Of a stretch of 45,525 nt of DNA, positions 24,235-33,156 are shown piece after piece. Numbering within the stretch: position 1 is the stretch's first letter; each line of letters starts with the position of its first letter. The stretch spans positions 1 through 45,525 of the forward strand of contig SVKN01000010.1 of NCBI GenBank assembly GCA_015068445.1. Direction: 5' to 3'. Source of the DNA: Oscillospiraceae bacterium (GTDB taxonomy: Bacteria > Bacillota > Clostridia > Oscillospirales > Butyricicoccaceae). The notes beneath the pieces were generated by a model, which was not told the DNA's origin, searched no databases, and saw nothing but the letters and a program-made list of their open reading frames with translations. The position numbers and the translations under genes were made by a program.

Positions 24235-24258
24235 AAAAGCACCCTCACGGGTGCTTTT
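24235..24258 (-). terminator. Terminator of the XpaC-family gene, inner copy
   Basis: AAAAGCACCC-TCAC-GGGTGCTTTT hairpin 19 nt beyond the stop at 24278, flanked by A/T runs on both sides. Confidence 0.8.
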
Positions 24259-24277
24259 CTTTTGATTTCATTGATCG

Positions 24278-25453
24278 TTACTCGCCCTGCTCCTGGCGGT
24301 AGAGCTCGGCGAAGGGGCTGTCCTTGAGGCCGTCGCCGCTCATCATGCGCTCGAGGACATCGATGTCGGCGGTGACGTTGAGGGCCTCGTCCATATACAG
24401 CATGTCAAGCTGCTTCTCGAAGCAGCCGATCAGCACATCCAGAACAGCCTCCACGTCCTGCATGGCGGCGCGGACGTTCTCGCCGCTGCTGCCGGACTGC
24501 TCGAACCGGGCGTAGCTCTCGAGGATGCTCAGCGTCTTGGGCAGGTAGCGCTCCTTGAAGCTGCGGGCGTTCTTCTCCTTTTCGGGGTACATCTCGGTAT
24601 AGCTGTAGATGCGCCGGGTCAGCGTCTCCAGCCGCATGATCTTCCGGGACACCTCAGGGTGGATGATCTCGCCGTTGATCATGCGCATGCGGTCGGCGGG
24701 GTTCTCCTTCTGCTCGGGCTTGTCGCCCTCGCCCTCGGCCTGACCGCCCACGGAGCCGCGGTAGTTGAACGTGTCGCCCTTGAGCCGCTCGGTGGTGACG
24801 ACCCTGCGCTCCACGTCGAGGTAATAGCCCTCCAGGTACCCGCCGCCCAGCATGTCGCGCAGGTCGGAGCAGGCCTTGTCGTAGCTGACGCCCATAGCCC
24901 CCGCCAGACGGTCGATGGAGACCTCCTTGCTGGAGCCGATCATCTGGGCGTACATGTGATAGCGGCGGCTCTTGCCGAGGATCGAATTGCCCCAGAAGGC
25001 CAGCGCGAGGCCCGGCGCGCCGATGGTGGTGAAGGCAATGCTCGCCTGCATGAGCGCGCTGAAAAAGCCGTCGTAGCCGACGTTGCTGAAAAACGAAGCC
25101 GTACTGACGACGGCGCCGAAGATGCCCAGCGCGATGCCGATGGAGCGCATGACGCGGCCCTTCTCCTTGGGCTTCTTCTCCAGCTCCTCGGTGTTCTCCC
25201 GCATGGTGCGGCGGAACTCCGCCGCGGGGCGCAGACGGCCGCCGATCTCGTCGTCGGAGCTGCGGTAGGGCGTCTCCACGGGCTGACGCTCGAAGCTGTA
25301 GCCCGCCTGACGCACACGGGTGCGGGAGTTCCGCTCCGTCTGCGACTCATCGCTGCCGAAAATATTGATCATCGTCATCACAAGCCCCACGGGCCAAGCG
25401 ACGATATAGCCGACCACCACGGCCCACCAGGGGAAGCCCTTCTTCTGTTTCAC
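24278..25453 (-). CDS. XpaC-family (5-bromo-4-chloroindolyl phosphate hydrolysis) membrane protein
   Basis: 391 residues. One membrane segment at the N terminus (about 8-30, WWAVVVGYIVAWPVGLVMTMI), an acidic and basic linker, then two membrane segments (about 104-125 and 135-158). A winged-helix-like section follows (SIDRLAGAMGVSYDKACSDLRDMLGGGYLEGYYLD), then the XpaC-type helical domain (RSFKERYLPKTLSILESYARFE, near 310-330). The family is linked to envelope and toxic-anion resistance proteins; its activity is not established. The start is GTG at 25453 with GGAGGACAGCAGC upstream. Confidence 0.8.
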   Translation of the reverse strand: MKQKKGFPWWAVVVGYIVAWPVGLVMTMINIFGSDESQTERNSRTRVRQAGYSFERQPVETPYRSSDDEIGGRLRPAAEFRRTMRENTEELEKKPKEKGRVMRSIGIALGIFGAVVSTASFFSNVGYDGFFSALMQASIAFTTIGAPGLALAFWGNSILGKSRRYHMYAQMIGSSKEVSIDRLAGAMGVSYDKACSDLRDMLGGGYLEGYYLDVERRVVTTERLKGDTFNYRGSVGGQAEGEGDKPEQKENPADRMRMINGEIIHPEVSRKIMRLETLTRRIYSYTEMYPEKEKNARSFKERYLPKTLSILESYARFEQSGSSGENVRAAMQDVEAVLDVLIGCFEKQLDMLYMDEALNVTADIDVLERMMSGDGLKDSPFAELYRQEQGE

Positions 25454-25505
25454 GCTGCTGTCCTCCGTCTATATGGATAAAACGATCGTTTTCTTTCCCA
25501 TCCAC

Positions 25506-25535
25506 AGTATAGCACGGCACGGCGCGCTTTGTCGA
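25506..25535 (-). promoter_or_regulatory. Sigma-A promoter of the XpaC-family gene
   Basis: On the minus strand: -35 TCGACA (25530-25535), 18-bp spacer, -10 TATACT (25506-25511). The start codon is about 50 nt downstream, after an AAAACGATCGTTTT palindrome. Confidence 0.7.
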
Positions 25536-25561
25536 GTGGTGCGGGCAAGTTTAATCGATCT

Positions 25562-26227
25562 TTAAGACTCGCGCTCGCGCAGATAGGCGGCGAGGTTCAC
25601 GGCGACGGGCGGCAGGCAGATCAGCAGCGCATAGCCGTCCAGCGCGCGCCCCGTCACCGCGGCGCAGCAGACGCCGAGGATGAACGTCCCCAGGCTCGCC
25701 AGATGCATGGGGATGCGGCGGCGCTGGTCGGGGTCATGCTCGAACACGGTCTTCTCCAGCGCCACGCCCAGGTTGCGCGTGTGGTTCGTCACGAAGGTGG
25801 TGGCCATGTTGACGCCCGCCACGCCCTTGAAGGTGTGGTACTGCATGGAGGCCATGAGGTTGATGCCCACCTGGGTGATCAGAAACGGCGCGCCGGAGGG
25901 CAGAAGGGCCAGGAAGACGAGCATCGCCAGCTCGAAGGTCAGCAGGATGCACTCCCAGCGCCTGCCGCTTTTTCTGCACCGATCCATGGCGCGCTGGCAG
26001 GTGAAGGCGCCGGTGGTGTAGGCGATGAAGGAGCATAAGCAGTGCAGCGCCTTGGACACGTTGCCCGTGCTGAGCGCGACGCCGAAATTGATGAGGTTGC
26101 CCGTCTGGGCGTTTGCGAAGACGCCGCCGCGGTACTCATGGGTGAACCCGCCCAGAAACCCGCCGACGAACACCAGCAAAAGAAAGAGCCACAGCCTGTT
26201 CTTCACAGACTTTTTTTCTGCGGTCAT
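25562..26227 (-). CDS. DUF1275 (YoaK-like) membrane protein
   Basis: About 221 residues with six hydrophobic segments. The motif GGVFANAQTGNLINFGVAL near residues 35-55 is the family signature, as is VTNHTRNLGVAL near 146. DUF1275 proteins are inner-membrane proteins thought to be small-molecule permeases; the substrate is unknown. I chose the second of two ATGs (26227) because AGGA is only 2 nt from the first (26236) and 11 nt from the second; both are possible. Confidence 0.85.
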   Translation of the reverse strand: MTAEKKSVKNRLWLFLLLVFVGGFLGGFTHEYRGGVFANAQTGNLINFGVALSTGNVSKALHCLCSFIAYTTGAFTCQRAMDRCRKSGRRWECILLTFELAMLVFLALLPSGAPFLITQVGINLMASMQYHTFKGVAGVNMATTFVTNHTRNLGVALEKTVFEHDPDQRRRIPMHLASLGTFILGVCCAAVTGRALDGYALLICLPPVAVNLAAYLRERES

Positions 26228-26255
26228 AGAGATCATATTCCTGTTCTGAAAAATG

Positions 26256-26296
26256 CAAAGAAAAACGCAGCGGCTGCGGCAAAGCCGGGCCGCTGC
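26256..26296 (-). terminator. Terminator of the pyrimidine operon
   Basis: Stem GCAGCGGC (26267-26274) / GCCGCTGC (26289-26296), followed on the minus strand by GTTTTTCTTT. It lies 16 nt after the pyrE stop and before the DUF1275 gene. Confidence 0.8.
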
Positions 26297-26311
26297 ATGA
26301 TATGCGGGCGC

Positions 26312-26944
26312 TTACAGCGCCATCCAGCTTTCGTCGCCGGGGTTCTTCTGGAAGGCCTCCAGCTTTTTGATATCGCTCTCGGCGATGTAGCCGGTCTCGT
26401 GGGCCACGGCGACGAGGGCGTTGTAGTTGGACAGGGAGACGTTCTGCACATTGGCGGCGGCCAGGCGGTCAAGGCCCTTCTGCATGCCGTAGGTGAAGAT
26501 GGACGCGATGCCCAGCACCTCGGCCCCCTGCTCCCGCAGGACGTTGACGACCTCGATGACAGAGCCCGCGGTGGAGATCAGGTCCTCGATGACGACGACC
26601 TTCTGGCCCGGGTCGATCTTGCCCTCGATCTGGTTGTTGCGGCCGTGGTCCTTGGCGGAGGCGCGGACGTAGGCCATGGGCAGGTGCAGGATGTTTGCCA
26701 CCAGCGCCGCGTGGGCGATGCCGGCGGTGGAGGTGCCGGCGATGGCCTCGACCTCGGGGTAATGCTTTTTGATGTTGTCGGCCAGGCCCTGCTCGATGAC
26801 GTCGCGGACCTCGGGGTAGGACAGGGTCAGGCGGTTGTCGCAGTAAATGGGCGACTTGATGCCGCTGGCCCAGGTGAACGGCTCGTTGGGCCGCAGGAAC
26901 ACGGCCTTGATATCCATCAGCAGCTTGGCTACTTTCTTTTCCAT
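26312..26944 (-). CDS. pyrE: Orotate phosphoribosyltransferase
   Basis: 210 residues. Converts orotate and PRPP to orotidine 5'-phosphate, the fifth step of UMP synthesis. The PRPP-binding motif [13 protein letters not shown] is near residues 120-132, the flexible-loop region [11 protein letters not shown] near 95-105, and [16 protein letters not shown] at the N terminus is typical. The ATG at 26944 follows AAAAGGAGG. It is the last gene of the operon, cut off from pyrF by a DUF559 gene and repeats. Confidence 0.95.
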   Translation of the reverse strand: MEKKVAKLLMDIKAVFLRPNEPFTWASGIKSPIYCDNRLTLSYPEVRDVIEQGLADNIKKHYPEVEAIAGTSTAGIAHAALVANILHLPMAYVRASAKDHGRNNQIEGKIDPGQKVVVIEDLISTAGSVIEVVNVLREQGAEVLGIASIFTYGMQKGLDRLAAANVQNVSLSNYNALVAVAHETGYIAESDIKKLEAFQKNPGDESWMAL

Positions 26945-26969
26945 GATGATCCTCCTTTTCTTTCTGTCA

Positions 26970-27017
26970 GGCTCCCTCTCCGAGGGAGCTGTCATGCGGA
27001 GCATGACTGAGGGAGTT
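26970..27017. repeat. GGCTCCCTCTCC-type dispersed repeat
   Basis: Double hairpin: GCTCCCTC-TCC-GAGGGAGC (26971-26989) and GTCATGC-GGA-GCATGAC (26991-27007), then TGAGGGAGTT. A related copy in the other orientation is at 39134-39179. Common in GC-rich Clostridia; perhaps a MITE-like element. Confidence 0.75.
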
Positions 27018-27046
27018 GCTCCGGGATGCTCCCGCTTCCGGATCGG

Positions 27047-27540
27047 CTCTAAACCCGCGGCAGTTCCTTCCACCGCCTTCGGTGATCCTCAGACAGCTCA
27101 ATCAAATACTTTCGGTGTATCTGGAAGCGCTTCCCTAACCTTCCGGTCGATCGTGATGCATACGCCTTCAAAATGCTTTGCGACGTCCGCATTGGCGAAA
27201 CGAAGTACGCGCAGTCCATAACTGTTCAGGTACTCTGTACGTTTCTTGTCATGCTGCTCGCCTTCCTCAAAGAAGTGCTGCTCCCCGTCGAGTTCCACGA
27301 CCAGCTTTGCCTTATGGCAGTAAAAATCCGCGATATAGGGGCCGATCGTCTTTTGTCGCTGAAATCGAACAGGATAATTCTTCAGGAAATCGTACCAAAG
27401 GTGATTCTCCTGAAGCGTCGCCTCTTTACGCAGCTGCTTCGCCCGCGGGATCAGATCTCCCTGATAAGATATTGACATGATGCTCTCCCATTCTGCGTCT
27501 CTAAGCCCGGGGCAACTCCTTCCACCGCCTTCGGCGGTCC
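27047..27540. mobile_element. Direct-repeat-bounded unit carrying a DUF559 gene
   Basis: The DUF559 gene is bracketed by two direct copies of a ~41-bp sequence (27047-27087 and 27499-27540) starting CTCTAA and ending at CCTTCGG..GATCC/GGTCC, with about eight in ten bases alike. The unit lies between pyrE and pyrF, which are normally adjacent, and its coding part is visibly less GC-rich than the operon. Confidence 0.6.
27098..27478 (-). CDS. DUF559 endonuclease-domain protein
   Basis: 126 residues of the Vsr/MutH-like DUF559 fold. RQKTIGPYIADFYC (catalytic Asp) followed by LVVELDGEQHF (Glu, Asp) and the RVLRFANADV block give the PD-(D/E)xK-like core. Such small proteins are frequent among repeats in Firmicutes and may nick DNA, but their role is not settled. 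The ATG at 27478 is upstream of MSISYQG; no strong Shine-Dalgarno site is visible. Lower GC than its neighbours suggests transfer. It interrupts the pyr operon without an added terminator. Confidence 0.85.
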   Translation of the reverse strand: MSISYQGDLIPRAKQLRKEATLQENHLWYDFLKNYPVRFQRQKTIGPYIADFYCHKAKLVVELDGEQHFFEEGEQHDKKRTEYLNSYGLRVLRFANADVAKHFEGVCITIDRKVREALPDTPKVFD

Positions 27541-27563
27541 CCCTCCCTCACAGAGGGAGGCGC

Positions 27564-28265
27564 TTATCCCAAAAAATCGCCGCAGACTCTTCTGTAGGCG
27601 GCTACGACGTCCTCGGCCTGGGTGATGGGGCGGCCGACGACGATGAACTCGGTGCCGGTCTCGCGGGCCTTGGCGGGCGTCATGACGCGGGACTGGTCGC
27701 CCAGCTGACCGTCGGGGTAGCGGATGCCGGGGGTGACGGTGACGAAGTCACGGCCGCAGGCGCCCTTGACGATGGCGGCCTCCAGGGGCGAGCAGACGAC
27801 GCCGTGAAGCCCCGCTTCCTTCGTGTTGCGGGCGTAATGGGCCACGGTCTCCTCCATGGTGGCGTTGATCAGCAGCTCCCGCTGCATGCGCTCCTGAGAG
27901 GTGGACGTCAGCTGCGTGACGGCGATCAGCATGGCCTCCTGCCCGGCGGAGCCCTCCCTGAGGCCCTCCAGCGCGGCACGCATCATGTCGATGGTGCCGG
28001 CGGCGTGGACGTTCGTCATATCGACGCCCAGACGGCCCAGGTTCTTCATGGCCTTGTTGACGGTGTTGGGGATGTCGTGCAGCTTGAGGTCGAGGAAGAT
28101 CTTGTGGCCCCTGGCCTTGATCTCCCGCACGATGTCGGGCCCCTCGCCGTAGAACAGCTCCATGCCGATCTTGACGAAGGGCTTCTCCTCATGGAACTTG
28201 TCGAGGAACGCCATGGTGGCGGCGCGATCCTTGAAATCGCAGGCAACGATAACGTCTCTGTTCAT
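27564..28265 (-). CDS. pyrF: Orotidine 5'-phosphate decarboxylase
   Basis: 233 residues. Last step of UMP synthesis: OMP to UMP plus CO2. The catalytic segment [13 protein letters not shown] (about 57-69) carries the Asp-Lys-Asp triad; VTPGIR near 180 and VVGRPIT near 211 bind the phosphate. Length is right for the group I family. The ATG overlaps the pyrD stop by one base. Confidence 0.96.
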   Translation of the reverse strand: MNRDVIVACDFKDRAATMAFLDKFHEEKPFVKIGMELFYGEGPDIVREIKARGHKIFLDLKLHDIPNTVNKAMKNLGRLGVDMTNVHAAGTIDMMRAALEGLREGSAGQEAMLIAVTQLTSTSQERMQRELLINATMEETVAHYARNTKEAGLHGVVCSPLEAAIVKGACGRDFVTVTPGIRYPDGQLGDQSRVMTPAKARETGTEFIVVGRPITQAEDVVAAYRRVCGDFLG

Positions 28266-29182
28266 TAGAATCGATGGCTCCTTCCGATGATTTCAGTGAG
28301 ATTGGCGATGCCGTACCGATCCATGGTCGGGATCAGGTCGGCGATGATATCGGCGCAGGCCGTGGGGTTGACGAGGTTCTCCGCGCCCACCTGCACGGCG
28401 GAGGCGCCGGCGGACATGAACTCGATCACGTCATCGGCCGTGGCGATGCCTCCGACGCCGATGATGGGCAGATCGACGGCCTCGGCGACCTGATACACCA
28501 TCCGCAGCGCCACGGGCTTGATGGCTGGGCCGGAGAAGCCCGACATCTTCGTGCTGACGATGGGCCTGCCGGTGCGCGGGTCGATGACCATGCCCAGCAG
28601 CGTGTTGATCAGCGTGATGCCGTCGGCCCCGCCCTCGGCGCAGGCCCGGGCGATGGCGGCGATATCGGTGACATTGGGCGACAGCTTCATGTAAACGGGC
28701 TTGTGGGTCACGGCCTTGACGGCCTCGGTGACGGCCTTCGCCGCGCCGGGATCGGTGCCGAAGGCCATGCCGCCGTGACGGACGTTGGGGCAGGAGATGT
28801 TGATCTCCAGGATGTCCACGTCGGACTTGTCGAACAGCGACGCCACGTGGACGTACTCTTCCACGGAGAAGCCCGAGATATTGGCCAGCAGCACGCCGTG
28901 ATACAGCGCGCGGACCCGGGGCAGCTCACGCTCGATCACGACGTCCACGCCGGGGTTCTGCAGGCCGATGGCGTTGAGCATGCCGCGCTCGCACTCGGCG
29001 ATGCGGGGCGTCGGATTGCCGAAGCGCTCCTCCGCCGTGGTGCCCTTGAGGCTGATGGCCCCCAGCAGATCGAGGTCATAGAACTCGGCCATCTCATAGC
29101 CGAAGCCGAAGGTGCCGCTGGCGGGCATGACGGGGTTTTTCAGCTCGATGGCGCCGAGCGTCGTTTTCAGACGATCATTCAC
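28265..29182 (-). CDS. pyrD: Dihydroorotate dehydrogenase, class 1B catalytic subunit
   Basis: 305 residues. FMN enzyme that oxidises dihydroorotate to orotate. The active-site cysteine is in [11 protein letters not shown] near residue 130, as in class 1 enzymes; the glycine-rich [12 protein letters not shown] and [10 protein letters not shown] strands bind FMN phosphate. Being class 1B it passes electrons to NAD+ through PyrK, whose gene overlaps it by 8 nt. Confidence 0.96.
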   Translation of the reverse strand: MNDRLKTTLGAIELKNPVMPASGTFGFGYEMAEFYDLDLLGAISLKGTTAEERFGNPTPRIAECERGMLNAIGLQNPGVDVVIERELPRVRALYHGVLLANISGFSVEEYVHVASLFDKSDVDILEINISCPNVRHGGMAFGTDPGAAKAVTEAVKAVTHKPVYMKLSPNVTDIAAIARACAEGGADGITLINTLLGMVIDPRTGRPIVSTKMSGFSGPAIKPVALRMVYQVAEAVDLPIIGVGGIATADDVIEFMSAGASAVQVGAENLVNPTACADIIADLIPTMDRYGIANLTEIIGRSHRF

Positions 29183-29921
29183 CGAAGGTCACCTCCTCGC
29201 TCTTGAAGACCGGGCCGTCCTTGCAGATGCGCTTCATGCCCACGAGGGTGTGGCAGGTGCAGCCCATGCACGCGCCGAAGCCGCAGCCCATGCGCTCCTC
29301 GAAGGACATCTGGCCGGGCAGGCCCGTTTTGTGCAGGCTCTTCAGCATGGGCTGAGGGCCGCAGGCCAGGTAATAATCGCAGCTGGTGGTCCGCAGGGCG
29401 TCGGTGACGAAGCCCTTGAGGCCCAGGGTGCCGTCGTCGGTGGTGACGAGGACCTTGCAGCCCAGCTCCCGGAACTTGTCGATATAGAAGGCCGCCTCCA
29501 TGGTCTGGAAGCCGAGGATGGCCGTGACCGGCTGGCCCTGCTCCCGCAGGGCGCGGGCCACGCCGTACATGGGCGGGACGCCCACGCCGCCGCCGATGAC
29601 GGCGATATTGTGCCCCTTGGCCGCTTCGATATCGAAGCCGTTGCCCAGGCCGCACAGCACGTCCAGCATCTGGCCCTCAAGCATCATACTCAGCTTCAGG
29701 GTGCCCTTGCCCACGATCTTGTAGATGATCGTGATCTCATTGCCGTAGACGTTGCAGACGGAGATCGGGCGGCGCAGGTACAGGCCCTCCAGCTTGATGT
29801 TGAGGAACTGCCCGGGGCGGGACTGGCTGGCCAGCGACCGCGTATCCCCGTACAGGACCATTTCATAGGTGTCGGGGGCGATCCATTTGTTGGACAGCAC
29901 CTCGTAGATACCCTGATTCAT
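29175..29921 (-). CDS. pyrK: Dihydroorotate dehydrogenase electron-transfer subunit
   Basis: 248 residues. FAD- and [2Fe-2S]-containing partner of PyrD. The FAD motif RRPISVCNV is near residue 50, the NAD region IGGGVGVPPMYGVARAL near 107, and the cluster cysteines lie in GCGFGACMGCTCHT plus a later ICKDGPVF. AGGAGGAGCT precedes the ATG. Confidence 0.95.
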   Translation of the reverse strand: MNQGIYEVLSNKWIAPDTYEMVLYGDTRSLASQSRPGQFLNIKLEGLYLRRPISVCNVYGNEITIIYKIVGKGTLKLSMMLEGQMLDVLCGLGNGFDIEAAKGHNIAVIGGGVGVPPMYGVARALREQGQPVTAILGFQTMEAAFYIDKFRELGCKVLVTTDDGTLGLKGFVTDALRTTSCDYYLACGPQPMLKSLHKTGLPGQMSFEERMGCGFGACMGCTCHTLVGMKRICKDGPVFKSEEVTFGE

Positions 29922-29929
29922 AGCTCCTC

Positions 29930-32900
29930 CTACTTGTCGATGGTGGAGACGCCGATGGTGATCTCCTCCAGCACGTCGAGGACGATGCGCACGGTGTCGA
30001 GGCTGGTGAAGATGTTGACGCCGTTCTCTACGGCGCAGCGGCGGATGGCCTCGCCGTCCTGGTTGTGGACGCCGGAGGCGATGGCGCGGGTGTTGATGAC
30101 ATAGCTGACATAGCCCGCGCGGATGGAGTCGAGGATCTGCTCGCTGCCCTCGGACAGCTTGCCGAGGACGCGGGTGCGGATGCCGTGCTCCTTGAGGAAG
30201 GCGGCGGTGCCGGAGGTGGCCTCGATGTTGAAGCCCATGTCGTAGAAGCGGCGGATCAGGGGCAGCGCCTCCTGCTTGTCCTCCCGGGCGATGGTGACGA
30301 GGACCGTGCCGTAGCCCTTGAGCTTCATGCCGCTGGCCGTCAGGGACTTGTACATGGCGCGGTACAGCTTGTCGTCATAGCCGATGGCCTCGCCGGTGGA
30401 CTTCATCTCCGGGGACAGATAGGCGTCCAGACCGCGGATCTTGGCGGAGGAGAAGACGGGCGTCTTGACGTACCAGCGCTTCTTTTCCTCGGGATACAGG
30501 TCGAAGATGCCCTGCTCCTTGAGGCTGCGGCCCAGGATGACCTCGGTGGCGATGTCGGCCAGAGACCAGCCGGTGGCCTTGCTGAGGAAGGGCACGGTGC
30601 GGGAGGAGCGGGGGTTGACCTCGATGATATACACGTCGTCGTGCTTGTCGACGATGAACTGGATGTTGTAAAGGCCCCGGATGCCGATGCCAATGCCCAG
30701 CTTCTTGGCGTAGGTCAGGATCGTGCCCTTGACCTTGTCGCTGATGGAGAAGGTGGGATAGACGCTGATGGAGTCGCCGGAATGGACGCCCGTGCGCTCG
30801 ACCAGCTCCATGATGCCGGGGACGAAGACGTCGCGGCCGTCGCAGATGGCGTCGACCTCCACCTCGCGGCCGGAGATGTATTTATCGACCAGAACGGGCT
30901 TGTCCACGTCGATCTCCACAGCGGTTTTGAGGTAGTGGCGCAGCATCTCCTCGTTGGCGACGATCTCCATGGCGCGGCCGCCCAGAACGAAGCTGGGGCG
31001 CACCAGCACGGGATAGCCGATCTCGGCGGCGGCCTTGACGCCGTCCTCCACGTTTGTCACGGCGGCGCCTCTGGGCTGCGGGATGTTCAGCTTCAGCAGC
31101 AGATGCTCGAACTGGTCGCGGTCCTCGGCCTTGTCGATGGCCTCCACATCGGTGCCGATGATCCTGACGCCGCGCTCCATCAGGGGCCGGGCCAGGTTGA
31201 TGGCCGTCTGGCCGCCCAGGGAGGCGATGACGCCCTCGGGCTTCTCGAAGTCGATGATGGCCATGACGTCCTCGGGCGTCAGCGGCTCGAAGTACAGCTT
31301 GTCGGCCGTCGTGTAGTCGGTGGAGACGGTCTCGGGGTTGTTGTTGATGATGATGGCCTCATAGCCGGCGCGCTTAATGGTCTGCACGGCGTGGACCGTG
31401 GAATAGTCGAACTCCACGCCCTGGCCGATGCGGATGGGGCCGGCGCCCAGCACGACGATCTTCTTCTTATCCGTCAGCTGGGACTGGTTCTTGACCTCCT
31501 CATCCACCAGATTGGCGTAGGTGGAGTAGAGGTAAGCGATATACTTGCCGGTGTGCAGCGTGTCTACCATGCGGAACACGGGGGTCAGCTGCTGCTCCCT
31601 GCGCCAGCGGTAGACGGCCAGCTCGTCGGTGTCCCAGAGCTTGGCGATGTACTTGTCGGAGAAGCCCATGACCTTGGCGCTCAGCAGCGCCTTGCGGTCG
31701 CCGGGCTTGCTCTTCAGGAGCTTTTCCATATCGACGATGCTCTTGACGCACTCCAGGAAGATGTCGGTGATCATGGTGATCTCATGCAGCTCCTCAACGC
31801 TGTGGCCGCGGCGCAGCAGCTCGGAGATGGCGAAGATCTGGTCGTCGCGGGAGGTGGCGATGTAGTCCAGCAGCTGCTCGTCCGTCATACCGTCGAACTT
31901 CTGATTATAGAAGTGATAAACGCCGGTCTCCAGGCTCCGGACGGACTTGAGGAAGCACTCCGCCAGCGAGGAGCCGATGCCCATGACCTCGCCCGTGGCC
32001 TTCATCTGGGTGCCCAGGATGTTGGCCGCGCCCGCGAACTTGTCGAAGGGGAAGCGGGGGAACTTGGCGACGATGTAGTCGAGGCTGGGCTCGATGGCGG
32101 CGGTGCCGCCGGCCACGGCGATCTCCTCCAGATTCATGCCCACGGCGATCTTGGCCGTGACGCGGGCGATGGGGTAGCCGCTGGCCTTGGAGGCCAGGGC
32201 GGAGGAACGGGACACGCGGGGGTTGACCTCGATGAGGTAATATTCCGAGCTTTCGGGGTTCAGGGCAAACTGGACGTTGCAGCCGCCGGACACGCCCAGC
32301 GCGCGGATCAGCTTCAGGGCGCTGTCGTTGAGCATCTTCAGATCGTGGTCGTTGAGGCTGAGGATCGGGGCCACGACGATGGAGTCGCCGGTGTGGACGC
32401 CCACGGGGTCCACGTTCTCCATGCCGCAGATGGTGATGGCGTGGTCCGTGCCGTCGCGCATGACCTCGAACTCGATCTCCTTGTAGCCCTTGACGCTCTT
32501 CTCCACCAGGACCTCGTGGACCGGCGACAGCGCAAAGCCCTGCTTGCCGATCTCCTCCAGCTCCTGCTCGTTGTTGGCGAAGCCGCCGCCAGTGCCGCCC
32601 AGGGTGAAGGCGGGACGCAGGACGACGGGGTAGCCGATGCGCTTGGCCGCCTCTCTCGCCTCGTCCAGATTATAGGTGATCTCACTGGGGATGACGGGCT
32701 CGCCGATGCGCTGGCACAGCTCCTTGAACTCCTCGCGGTCCTCGGCCATGCGGATGGACGCGCCGGGGGTGCCCAGCAGCTCCACCTGACACTCGCGCAG
32801 CACGCCGTTCTCCTCCAGCTCCATGGCGAGGTTCAGGCCCGTCTGGCCGCCCAGGCCGGGGATGATGGCGTCGGGGCGCTCCAGACGCAGGATACGGGCC

Positions 32901-33121
32901 ACGTACTCCAGCGTCAGCGGCTCCATGTACACCTTGTCGGCGATGGACGTATCGGTCATGATGGTGGCCGGGTTGGAGTTGACCAGCACGACCTCATAGC
33001 CCTCCTCCTTCAGCGCGAGGCAGGCCTGGGTGCCGGCATAGTCGAACTCGGCGGCCTGTCCGATGACGATGGGGCCCGAGCCGATGATCATGATCTTTTT
33101 CAGATCTTTTCTTTTTGGCAT
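29930..33121 (-). CDS. carB: Carbamoyl-phosphate synthase large subunit
   Basis: 1063 residues in two homologous halves, each with an ATP-grasp domain (GSGPIVIGQAAEFDYAG near the N terminus and GAGPIRIGQGVEFDYS near 555), followed by an MGS-like allosteric domain from about 930. It makes carbamoyl phosphate from bicarbonate, ATP and ammonia delivered by CarA. The ATG at 33121 is preferred over an in-frame GTG at 33130 that lies against the Shine-Dalgarno site. carA is not next to it. Confidence 0.97.
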   Translation of the reverse strand: MPKRKDLKKIMIIGSGPIVIGQAAEFDYAGTQACLALKEEGYEVVLVNSNPATIMTDTSIADKVYMEPLTLEYVARILRLERPDAIIPGLGGQTGLNLAMELEENGVLRECQVELLGTPGASIRMAEDREEFKELCQRIGEPVIPSEITYNLDEAREAAKRIGYPVVLRPAFTLGGTGGGFANNEQELEEIGKQGFALSPVHEVLVEKSVKGYKEIEFEVMRDGTDHAITICGMENVDPVGVHTGDSIVVAPILSLNDHDLKMLNDSALKLIRALGVSGGCNVQFALNPESSEYYLIEVNPRVSRSSALASKASGYPIARVTAKIAVGMNLEEIAVAGGTAAIEPSLDYIVAKFPRFPFDKFAGAANILGTQMKATGEVMGIGSSLAECFLKSVRSLETGVYHFYNQKFDGMTDEQLLDYIATSRDDQIFAISELLRRGHSVEELHEITMITDIFLECVKSIVDMEKLLKSKPGDRKALLSAKVMGFSDKYIAKLWDTDELAVYRWRREQQLTPVFRMVDTLHTGKYIAYLYSTYANLVDEEVKNQSQLTDKKKIVVLGAGPIRIGQGVEFDYSTVHAVQTIKRAGYEAIIINNNPETVSTDYTTADKLYFEPLTPEDVMAIIDFEKPEGVIASLGGQTAINLARPLMERGVRIIGTDVEAIDKAEDRDQFEHLLLKLNIPQPRGAAVTNVEDGVKAAAEIGYPVLVRPSFVLGGRAMEIVANEEMLRHYLKTAVEIDVDKPVLVDKYISGREVEVDAICDGRDVFVPGIMELVERTGVHSGDSISVYPTFSISDKVKGTILTYAKKLGIGIGIRGLYNIQFIVDKHDDVYIIEVNPRSSRTVPFLSKATGWSLADIATEVILGRSLKEQGIFDLYPEEKKRWYVKTPVFSSAKIRGLDAYLSPEMKSTGEAIGYDDKLYRAMYKSLTASGMKLKGYGTVLVTIAREDKQEALPLIRRFYDMGFNIEATSGTAAFLKEHGIRTRVLGKLSEGSEQILDSIRAGYVSYVINTRAIASGVHNQDGEAIRRCAVENGVNIFTSLDTVRIVLDVLEEITIGVSTIDK

Positions 33122-33156
33122 TTTCCTCACATCTCCTTTATATCGTCAGTTTGTTG

